Below are positions 33,299 through 43,100 of a DNA stretch of 64,000 nt, piece after piece. The stretch covers positions 1 to 64,000 of the forward strand of contig CAVUKH010000013.1 of the NCBI GenBank assembly GCA_963742035.1, in the 5' to 3' direction. Source of the stretch: Bog-473 sp963742035. GTDB taxonomy: Bacteria > Actinomycetota > Acidimicrobiia > Acidimicrobiales > RAAP-2. Under the pieces are notes generated by a model. The model had not been told where the DNA came from. It did no database searches and was given only the letters and a program-made list of their open reading frames with translations. A program made the position numbers and the translations under genes. Positions within the stretch are counted from its first letter, which is position 1; every line of letters starts with the position of its first letter.

Positions 33299-35095
33299 TC
33301 ACAACGCGTAAATGCTTCGTATGACCTCGGACACCGTCGTGATGTCCTGTGCGACAAGATCAATTGCCTCGGTCCGAAGGGACCGCATGCCCTGGCGCTC
33401 CGCCAACCTGCGCAGTTCGTCCTGGGTCGCCCACCCGACGACCAATCGTTTGATCTCGGGTGTGATCCGCAGTAACTCGTAGACCCCGATGCGCTCCTGG
33501 TAGCCCGTCCCACTGCAGAAAGCAACCCTCCGCGTACGAACTCCCGTTTCTCGGGCCCGCCGCTCTCCTCGTAGAACGCTCGCTCTTCATCGGTCAGGGT
33601 GTACAGAGCCCTGCACGACGGACATATGCGCGACAAGGCGCTGACCGACGATGCCGATAACGGAGGACGCCACGAGGAAGGACTCAATACCCATGTCGAG
33701 GAATCTGTGTAGTGCGGACACCGAGTCCGTGGCGTGCAGCGAGGACAGGACGAGGTGCCCAGTCAGCGCTGACTGCACTGCGATGCGCGCAGTCTCGACG
33801 TCTCGGATCTCGCCGACGAGGATCACGTCGGGGTCTTGACGCAGGATCGACCGGAGTCCCGTAGCGAAGGTGATGCCGGCTTGCTCGTTCGTCTGGATCT
33901 GATTGATGCTCGGGAAGACGTACTCGACTGGATCCTCAATCGTCATCACGTTGCGTGACTCGTCAGCGATCTCAGTCAACGTCGCGTAGAGCGTGGTTGT
34001 CTTACCGCTCCCCGTCGGACCCGCACAGAGCACCATTCCGAACGGAGCTCAACGCAAGAATGAACAGGTGTCTGCCGCGTCCTTTGGCATACCGAGTTCA
34101 CTCAGGCGGAGGACGGATCGCGTCCGATCGAGCAGGCGCATAACGCACTTCTCACCCCAGATCGTGGCAACGGTCGCTACTCGGACGTCGACCTCCTTGC
34201 CGTCAATCTCAGTGCGCAACTGGCCGTCCTGAGGCCGGCGACGCTCCACGATGTTCATGCCGGCCATGATTTTGATACGGCTGATTAGGCCGACCCCCAT
34301 GGGGGAGGGCAGGGTCAGCACTTCCTTAAGGGCGCCGTCGATCCTGTAACGAACTCGGATCCAATGCTCTGAAGGCTCGATATGAACGTCTGAGGCCCGA
34401 TCGCGCATGGCCTGCGTAAGGATGCGCCCGACGACCTGCACCACCGGTGCGTCGTCGCCCACGACCTCGGGCGAAATGGGTGGCGCGTCGACCGGCCGCC
34501 GCCGGGTTCCCTCAACGGCCTCGAACGCCTGAACCAGTTGGTCGAGGCCACCGAGCGCCCTGTAGTTGTTCTCGATGGCGCGTCGGATCTCCGACAGGGG
34601 AGCCAGCATCGGGCGTATGGCTGTGCCGCTCGTCTCCCCGAGCAGTGTCATTAGTTCAAGTGAGGGCTGGTCAGCCATCGCGATGTGGAGGCCCACCTCG
34701 TCCAGTGACATTGGGATCAGGAAATGCTCGCGAGCCATGGCGTCGGGGATCAGATCCAAAGCCTGTTGCTCGGGACTCGTTTGGCGCAGATCAGCGACAT
34801 CCATACCGTAGAGCTCTGCCCGCGCTGAAATGAGCGCATGCTCCTCGATGACGTGCGTGCTGACGAGAACATCACCGAAATCGGCGCCCGCCGGCGGATC
34901 GGCAGCCAATGCGTGCTCTATCTGCTCTTCGGTGACCAGATTGCGCTGCAAGAGCACCTTCTGGAGCCTCAGGCTCGAACGTCGGCTGTGCCTTGGAGAA
35001 GCTGCCTCAGGTGGAGAGCCGTTCTGGATGGGATCTTCGACGTGTTCGACATCCTTGCGACCTTTTCGATCGCTCCTCTTTCCGATTGGGGACAC
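33299..35095 (-). pseudogene. pilB: type IV pilus assembly ATPase PilB (several frameshifts and a stop)
   Basis: This is the extension motor of the GspE/PilB family. The N-terminal MshEN-like domain (LVTEEQIEHALAADPPAGAD, VVQVVGRILTQAMRDRASDVHIEPS) and the core up to ERRRPQDGQLRTEIDGKEVDVRVATV are in one frame. An in-frame TGA (34049-34051) comes just before Walker A (VLCAGPTGSGKTTTLYATL). Walker B and the His box follow. Near 33635 the frame changes to the zinc motif CPSC, then again near 33545 and 33525 at EGCFL-C, before the end LRRLAERQGMRSLRTEAIDL at 33299. The GTG at 35095 is used. All motor parts are conserved, which suggests a functional gene read poorly. Confidence 0.83.
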
Positions 35096-35473
35096 TAGGT
35101 CGCCCCCTTGGCGCGGACCCCGCACGGCTCAAATGGTGATTCACCCAGCGCCAACGAGGTCGCGCCGCGTGAAATGAAGCTCGCTAGGGGAGTCGCTCTA
35201 ATTCGCCAAGTGTGCATGTTGAACTCCAGGTACTCCGCCAAAGACCCGTCACTAGATGTTCCTCTGTTGTGGCAACGTTGATGCGTGCCACTCCCAGGGA
35301 GTGACTACCCTCCTGGGACTATCGGCTTGTTTGTGGTGGTTGCTGAGCGCGGATTCGGCCAGCGCCACCTCAAACTGCCCTTTTCAGCCCTATGTTCGCC
35401 GGAGGTGCGGGGACGAGGGGCGGCCCTGTCTGGGGCGCCGCCATCGGAGCGTTCGCCGTTCCGCCCGTTGCCC
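35096..35473 (-). promoter_or_regulatory. gene-free leader of pilBC with a palindrome
   Basis: This 378-base stretch lies between the PilX-like gene and pilB with no gene I can support. CACTCCC-A-GGGAGTG at 35289-35303 is a perfect 7-bp-arm palindrome and could be an operator or a small hairpin. GC is lower than in the metabolic regions. A separate promoter for pilB-pilC here is plausible because the gap is long for an operon. Confidence 0.4.
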
Positions 35474-37177
35474 CTACGCATAGACGAACTGGTCCGCCGG
35501 CTCGTTGTACGGGTTGGCCGGCTGAGAAGAGCCGGTGTAGGGCGCGCTAGCAACAATCGGGTAATAGGTCCCGGCTGCCAGCGATGTCGGCACGGTGGCA
35601 ACGATTTGCGTCGTACTCACGATGGTGAAGTTCGTGGTCTGGTTGTTGCCACCTGCCCCCGGGCCTACACAGTTCGTGTCGTAGTACGGCGCCGTCCCCG
35701 TGACGGGACAGAAGCCGACCGTGACGCCGCTCACGAAGTTGAAGCCGTTGATCGTGATCGTGCCACCTGTCGCAACTGCGGTCGGAGGGGCTGGGGTGAC
35801 GCTCGTGATGATCGGCACCAGCACGCTATAGGTGAAGACGGGAGGCGAGAGGCCCGAGTTTGGGGCGGCCGAGGCGGTGAGCGCGCTGAAGAGGTTGTCG
35901 ACCTCAACTTGGATGTAGTACTGCCCAGTGCCGTTCGGACCGACCAGCGGGGACAGTGCCGTGATGGTCTCATAGGGCGAGCCGCTCTGCGGCGGTGAGA
36001 CCGTGATGCCACTGTTCGCGTTACTCGGGCTCGCAATGCAGGCGCCGCCTCCGGTGACGGGGCAGAAAAACACCTGGGCTGGAAAGTTGCTATTGGGAGA
36101 CCAGAATCCGGTCCCCTCGATCGAAACCGTATTGCCGCCCGTGACCGACCCTCCGGTCACGGCCCCAGCGAGCCCTGCTACAACGGGAGGTGTTGTTGCA
36201 GAGTACGTGAATACCGCCGAATAGGCGCTCGTTCCGCCTGGAGTGGTCACGGTGACGAAGTAGGTGGTCCCCGCTTGAACCGTAGGGGAGGTGACTTGAA
36301 GGCAGTTGGGGACGGCGCACGTCGGCGGAGGCATGGCGACAGCGGTCGCCGGGACTGGGGGGTTGTATCCGTTTTCGTTGGCCGGATTGGCGGGGGTTCC
36401 GCCCGACTCCTGAAGAAAGTTGACCGTCGATCCCGCCACAAAGCCAGTGCCATTGATGGTGACCGTCGTGCCGCCGGTTATTGCGCCGGTTGCCGGACTG
36501 ACAGACGTGACCACCGGTACGACCGGATTCCATTGCCAGCTGAGCTGCGTCATGCTCTCGCCGCAGCTCCCGTTACTCGAAATTGGCTTGCACTGCGTGG
36601 GATCGAGCGAGGGAGCAACTGATCCAGGAGGGTTGTCATCGAACGCCACGATGGCCTGAAGAAGTGGCTGGGCTGCGCACGACGTGGCCGAAATGGTGCT
36701 GAGGCACGCGGAATAGGTGATCGTACGGGTGTATCCGTTCGGATTGTCCGGCTGCCAAACCATCGAGCAGTAGACGGCGACGGACGTAGCCCCTCCGGGG
36801 GGAACCGGATAGGCGGGGGACAGGCACGATTGCGGAGCGGCCGCGTCCAGCAAGCTGTACGGATCGAAGGAATACCGGGTGTTGGAGATGGCGAGGTTGA
36901 CTGCGTCAGTTGCCGCGTATTCGATGTTCCGCTCGTTGTTGAATGCCCCCGTGACCCTCAGGCTCGTCCCGACGAAGGTGAGGAGTCCGGTGACGATGAG
37001 ACTCACGGCGACGAGGAAGACCAAGGCCAGGACTAGGACGGCGCCGGACTCGTCGTGTCGACGCGAGTCGTTCGTGGGCTTGGTTGTATCGTGATTCGTT
37101 GCCAAGGAGCGAGCGAGTTGAGCCAGGCCATGGGCGCACCTGGAGGCCCGGCCTGTCGTGGAGTCCTGACTAGGCAT
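35474..37177 (-). CDS. PilX-like pilus protein with three IPT/TIG Ig-like domains
   Basis: This 567-residue protein has a basic N-terminus, then a pilin-type helix GAVLVLALVFLVAVSLIVTG at residues 45-64 and a polar continuation (GTSLRVTGAFNNERNIEYAATDAV) like PilX/PilW-class minor pilins. From about 220 to the end come three IPT/TIG Ig-like domains, each opening with a VTSVSPATGxxxGGTxVTINGTGF-type strand (VVTSVSPATGAITGGTTVTI; VAGLAGAVTGGSVTGGNTV; ITSVTPAPPTAVATGGTITI). The ATG at 37177 overlaps the giant gene's stop by eight bases, so they are coupled. The leader lacks a perfect G-F site before the helix (ESGAVLV), so processing is less certain than for its neighbour. Likely role: pilus tip or adhesion accessory. 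Confidence 0.82.
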   Translation of the reverse strand: MPSQDSTTGRASRCAHGLAQLARSLATNHDTTKPTNDSRRHDESGAVLVLALVFLVAVSLIVTGLLTFVGTSLRVTGAFNNERNIEYAATDAVNLAISNTRYSFDPYSLLDAAAPQSCLSPAYPVPPGGATSVAVYCSMVWQPDNPNGYTRTITYSACLSTISATSCAAQPLLQAIVAFDDNPPGSVAPSLDPTQCKPISSNGSCGESMTQLSWQWNPVVPVVTSVSPATGAITGGTTVTINGTGFVAGSTVNFLQESGGTPANPANENGYNPPVPATAVAMPPPTCAVPNCLQVTSPTVQAGTTYFVTVTTPGGTSAYSAVFTYSATTPPVVAGLAGAVTGGSVTGGNTVSIEGTGFWSPNSNFPAQVFFCPVTGGGACIASPSNANSGITVSPPQSGSPYETITALSPLVGPNGTGQYYIQVEVDNLFSALTASAAPNSGLSPPVFTYSVLVPIITSVTPAPPTAVATGGTITINGFNFVSGVTVGFCPVTGTAPYYDTNCVGPGAGGNNQTTNFTIVSTTQIVATVPTSLAAGTYYPIVASAPYTGSSQPANPYNEPADQFVYA

Positions 37178-40100
37178 GATTAATCTCCAACGCAATGGTC
37201 GCCCAGTCCTTGGATGCGCCGAATCCTGAGCTGCTGGCTGTGTCGGTCTGCGCGGCCGGCAAAGTCGTGTAGACGCCGAGCGAGGCGCTAGTACTGCTCG
37301 AATTGAAGACGTTGGTGCTTCCAGCACTCCAGGTCAAAGGGGTCCCAATAGTGTTGTCGGCCCCGATGATCTCGACTGATGCGTCCCCGACTGCGGGGGC
37401 GTTGGTCAGGTTGGCCGTGACGGTACCGCCCTGGGCTGATTGGGTCCCGTCGGACTGCGCGATGGGAGACCCTGTGTCGTTTCCGCCAAGCGCCAGGACG
37501 TCGACGACGAGGTTCTGGGCGTTGGTCTGGGTGACCTTGACCGTTCCGGTCCCGGTCGTACTCGCGTTGAACGACCACGCGTCGACATAGCAGCGGGTGG
37601 CTGTGCAATTCGGCGACTTCGTGCCACCGAAGTTGTTGGTGGTGATGAGCGACGTGGTGGGATTGCCGGTAATCGTCAAGGACGGACTCCCGGCGGAACC
37701 TCCGGCCTGCTCGAACACGGCGACCAAATAGGTGGTGCCCGAAGTCATGGAGAAACTCGAGGAGGTCACCGACGTGTTGGCCGCTGTCGCGTTGGCGACG
37801 CTCGTGACGGTGATCACTGTGTTCGTCTCGGAGAAGTTGAGCGTGGTCGGTGTCGTCCCGGTGGTGGTCGCCGTCACGTTGTAGGTGCCGGCGTGGGTGT
37901 CGGCCTTGAAGGTGAGAGAGGTGGCCAGACCCGTGGCGCTCGTCGTCGCCGTGCACGAGGCCACCGCGGTGCCACCGGTGCTCAGGCAGGTGCCACCGTT
38001 GCTGGCCGCCAGGAGTGTCCCACTCGCTCCGGTCGTGGCCGGGGCGGTGAAGGTGACGACGGCCCCCGAGACCGGGTTGCCGAAGGAGTCGCTGACCAGG
38101 GCCACCAGGGGGCCGCCGAAGGCCGTGTTGACCGTGGCCGACTGTGCAGAGCCCGAGGAGATGGCGAAGGCGTATGCGTTGCCGGCCTTGTTCGTCTCGG
38201 AGAAGGTCGGCGGGGTGGTGTCACCCGAGGCGCTGGTGGCCACGCTGACCGAGCCGGCCGAGTGGTTGGCCGTGAAGGCCGAGGCGGTGGCGTTACCGCT
38301 GGCGTTGGTGGCCACCACACAGGTAGTGAACGAGGCGTTGTTGCCGCCCGAGCAGGTGCCGAAGGTGCCCGACGCGCCCGAAGCCGGGGCGGTGAAGGTC
38401 ACGTTCATGTTCGGGACCGGGTTGTTGTACGAGTCGACGATGTTGACGGTCAGCCCGGTCGAGTAGCCGGTGCCCACGGTGGCGCTCTGGTTGTTGCCGC
38501 CCGTGATGGTCATGTTGTCGTTCGTGGTCGCCGCCGTGTTCGTCTCGGAGAAGGTCGGCGGGGTGGTGTCACCCGAGGCGCTGGTGGCCACGCTGACCGA
38601 GCCGGCCGAGTGGTTGGCCGTGAAGGCCGAGGCGGTGGCGTTACCGCTGGCGTTGGTGGCCACCACACAGGTAGTGAACGAGGCGTTGTTGCCGCCCGAG
38701 CAGGTGCCGAAGGTGCCCGACGCGCCCGAAGCCGGGGCGGTGAAGGTCACGTTCATGTTCGGGACCGGGTTGTTGTACGAGTCGACGATGTTGACGGTCA
38801 GCCCGGTCGAGTAGCCGGTGCCCACGGTGGCGCTCTGGTTGTTGCCGCCCGTGATGGTCATGTTGTCGTTCGTGGTCGCCGCCGTGTTCGTCTCGGAGAA
38901 GGTCGGCGGGGTGGTGTCACCCGAGGCGCTGGTGGCCACGCTGACCGAGCCGGCCGAGTGGTTGGCCGTGAAGGCCGAGGCGGTGGCGTTACCGCTGGCG
39001 TTGGTGGCCACCACACAGGTAGTGAACGAGGCGTTGTTGCCGCCCGAGCAGGTGCCGAAGGTGCCCGACGCGCCCGAAGCCGGGGCGGTGAAGGTCACGT
39101 TCATGTTCGGGACCGGGTTGTTGTACGAGTCGACGATGTTGACGGTCAGCCCGGTCGAGTAGCCGGTGCCCACGGTGGCGCTCTGGTTGTTGCCGCCCGT
39201 GATGGTCATGTTGTCGTTCGTGGTCGCCGCCGTGTTCGTCTCGGAGAAGGTCGGCGGGGTGGTGTCACCCGAGGCGCTGGTGGCCACGCTGACCGAGCCG
39301 GCCGAGTGGTTGGCCGTGAAGGCCGAGGCGGTGGCGTTACCGCTGGCGTTGGTGGCCACCACACAGGTAGTGAACGAGGCGTTGTTGCCGCCCGAGCAGG
39401 TGCCGAAGGTGCCCGACGTGCCCGAAGCCGGGGCGGTGAAGGTCACGTTCATGTTCGGGACCGGGTTGTTGTACGAGTCGACGATGTTGACGGTCAGCCC
39501 GGTCGAGTAGCCGGTGCCCACGGTGGCGCTCTGGTTGTTGCCGCCCGTGATGGTCATGTTGTCGTTCGTGGTCGCCGCCGTGTTCGTCTCGGAGAAGTTG
39601 AGGGGGTTCGGGGTCGTGCCGGTCGAGGTCGCCGTCACGTTGTAGGTGCCGGCGTGGGTGTCGGCCGTGAAGGTGAGAGAGGTGGCCAGACCCGTGGCGC
39701 TCGTCGTCGCCGTGCACGAGGCCACCGCGGTGCCACCGGTGCTCAGGCAGGTGCCACCGTTGCTGGCCGCCAGGAGTGTCCCACTCGCTCCGGTCGTGGC
39801 CGGGGCGGTGAAGGTGACGACGGCCCCCGAGACCGGGTTGCCGAAGGAGTCGCTGACCAGGGCCACCAGGGGGCCGCCGAAGGCCGTGTTGACCGTGGCC
39901 GACTGTGCAGAGCCCGAGGAGATGGCGATGGTGTGAGGCAACCCGGCGGTGTTCGTCTCGGAGAAGGTCGGCGGGGTGGTGTCACCCGAGGCGCTGGTGG
40001 CCACGCTGACCGAGCCGGCCGAGTGGTTGGCCGTGAAGGCCGAGGCGGTGGCGTTACCGCTGGCGTCCGTGGCCACCACGCAGGTAGTGAACGAGGCGTT

Positions 40101-43100
40101 GTTGCCGCCCGAGCAGGTGCCGAAGGTGCCCGACGCGCCCGAAGCCGGGGCGGTGAAGGTCACGTTCATGTTCGGGACCGGGTTGTTGTACGAGTCGACG
40201 ATGTTGACTCCGAGTGTCGTTGAGTAGGCCGACCCGACCATGGCGCTCTGGTTGTTGCCGCCCGTGATGGTAATGTTGTCGTTCGTGGTCGCCGCCGTGT
40301 TCGTCTCGGAGAAGTTGAGCGTGGTCGGTGTCGTCCCGGTGGTGGTCGCCGTCACGTTGTAGGTGCCGGCGTCAGGTGTCGGCCTTGAAGGTCGAGGTGG
40401 CCAGACCCGTGGCGCTCGTCGTCGCCGTGCACGAGGCCACCACGGTGCCACCGGTGCTCAGGCAGGTGCCACCGTTGCTGGCCGCCAGGAGTGTCCGGCT
40501 GAGCCCCGGTCGTGGCCGGGGCGGTGAAGGTGACGACGGCCCCGAGACCGGGTTGCCGAAGGAGTCGCTGACCAGGGCCACCAGGGGGCCGCCGAAGGCC
40601 GTGTTGACCGTGGCCGACTGTGCAGAGCCCGAGGAGATGGCGAAGGCGTATGCGTTGCCGGCCTTGTTCGTCTCGGAGAAGGTCGGCGGGGTGGTGTCAC
40701 CCGAGGCGCTGGTGGCCACGCTGACCGAGCCGGCCGAGTGGTTGGCCGTGAAGGCCGAGGCGGTGGCGTTACCGCTGGCGTTGGTGGCCACCACACAGGT
40801 AGTGAACGAGGCGTTGTTGCCGCCCGAGCAGGTGCCGAAGGTGCCCGACGCGCCCGAAGCCGGGGCGGTGAAGGTCACGTTCATGTTCGGGACCGGGTTG
40901 TTGTACGAGTCGACGATGTTGACGGTCAGCCCGGTCGAGTAGCCGGTGCCCACGGTGGCGCTCTGGTTGTTGCCGCCCGTGATGGTCATGTTGTCGTTCG
41001 TGGTCGCCGCCGTGTTCGTCTCGGAGAAGGTCGGCGGGGTGGTGTCACCCGAGGCGCTGGTGGCCACGCTGACCGAGCCGGCCGAGTGGTTGGCCGTGAA
41101 GGCCGAGGCGGTGGCGTTACGCTGTCGTTGGTGGCCACCACACAGGTAGTGAACGAGGCGTTGTTGCCGCCCGAGCAGGTGCCGAAGGTGCCCGACGCGC
41201 CCGAAGCCGGGGCGGTGAAGGTCACGTTCATGTTCGGGACCGGGTTGTTGTACGAGTCGACGATGTTGACGGTCAGCCCGGTCGAGTAGCCGGTGCCCAC
41301 GGTGGCGCTCTGGTTGTTGCCGCCCGTGATGGTCATGTTGTCGTTCGTGGTCGCCGCCGTGTTCGTCTCGGAGAAGGTCGGCGGGGTGGTGTCACCCGAG
41401 GCGCTGGTGGCCACGCTGACCGAGCCGGCCGAGTGGTTGGCCGTGAAGGCCGAGGCGGTGGCGTTACCGCTGGCGTTGGTGGCCACCACACAGGTAGTGA
41501 ACGAGGCGTTGTTGCCGCCCGAGCAGGTGCCGAAGGTGCGAGCGGAAGCCGGGGCGGTGAAGGTCACGTTCATGTTCGGGACCGGGTTGTTGTACGAGTC
41601 GACGATGTTGACGGTCAGCCCGGTCGAGTAGCCGGTGCCCACGGTGGCGCTCTGGTTGTTGCCGCCCGTGATGGTCATGTTGTCGTTCGTGGTCGCCGCC
41701 GTGTTCGTCTCGGAGAAGTTGAGGGGGTTCGGGGTCGTGCCGGTCGAGGTCGCCGTCACGTTGTAGGTGCCGGCGTGGGTGTCGGCCTTGAAGGTGAGAG
41801 AGGTGGCCAGACCCGTGGCGCTCGTCGTCGCCGTGCACGAGGCCACCGCGGTGCCACCGGTGCTCAGGCAGGTGCCACCGTTGCTGGCCGCCAGGAGTGT
41901 CCCACTCGCTCCGGTCGTGGCCGGGGCGGTGAAGGTGACGACGGCCCCCGAGACCGGGTTGCCGAAGGAGTCGCTGACCAGGGCCACCAGGGGGCCGCCG
42001 AAGGCCGTGTTGACCGTGGCCGACTGTGCAGAGCCCGAGGAGATGGCGATGGTGTGAGGGGTTCCGCCGGTAATGGTCTCCTGCTGACTGCCAGAGGTGA
42101 GGCCAGTGGATGTCGCGGTGATCGTCGGCGTCCCAGCCAGGGTGTCGCCGTAGTACGCGGTCACGGACGAGTGGTTGGCCAGTATCTGGACACTCGTCGT
42201 TGCGGTCCCACCCGACGACGTGGCGAATTCGTGTGTGCCCGCCGAGTTCGAGCTCAGAGTGACCGGGATGGCGCTGGTCGCGACCGTGGGGTTCCCGAAC
42301 TGGTCCTCGAAGGACACGGTGAAGGCGTTGGTGGCCGTTGCGGTGGCCGGACCGGTGAACGTGCTGACGCCGAGCCGTGTTCCTCCCAGAGCGGTGATCG
42401 TCTCGGACTGTGTGGCCGAGGTCAGTCCAACTGCCGCGGCCGTGATTGTGGGATGACCTGCCACCGTGTCGCCGTAGAAGAAGGTGGCGGTAGAAGTGCC
42501 TCCGGGGATTGTGACTGAGGTGGTGGGTGTTCCGCCCGAAGTCGCCGCAAAGATGGCGCCAGCGGAACTCGAGCTGAGGTTAATCGTGGTCGGGGAGCCG
42601 CTCGATGCGACGTTGCCGTAGGCGTCCTGTTCCTGAACGGTGATCGGGCCCAGGGTGGCGCTCGTTGACGCGCTGCCGGAGAACTGGTTCGAGGTGAAGA
42701 CCAGGACCGAAGGCGTGCCCGCGGTGATCGTTTCTTGCTGCGTGGCGGAGGTCAGGCCGGTCGCCGCCGCCGTGATCGTCGGGGTCCCGGGCATCTCATC
42801 GCCGTAGAAGATCCCGATGGAGGAGGTGTTCGCCGCCAACGACACTGACGTGACGTTGGTACCACCCGAGGTCGCTGAGAACGAATGGGTACCCGCCGAG
42901 TTCGACGTCAGATTGATCGTCGTGGCCGTGGTCTGCGTGGTCGCGTTCCCGAATCCGTCCTGGAGTGTGACCTGGAACGCATTGGTCGCCCTGGCGTTGG
43001 CCGCCCCGGTGAATGCAGTAGAGGTGATGGCGAGTTGCTTGGCCGTTCCTCCGGTAATCGTTTCTAGCTGCGTCCCGGCCGTCAAGCCCGTTGCCGAGGC

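Noticed and set aside
37440..40223. Long plus-strand open frame of 927 residues across the Ig repeat array
   Set aside because: It is the antisense shadow of near-identical repeats: Gly/Arg/Val-rich with no start signal. The minus-strand frames give the Ig-like sequence.
38190..41702. CRISPR-like regular spacing
   Set aside because: The 348-bp period is coding, keeps the reading frame and has no short repeat-spacer structure.
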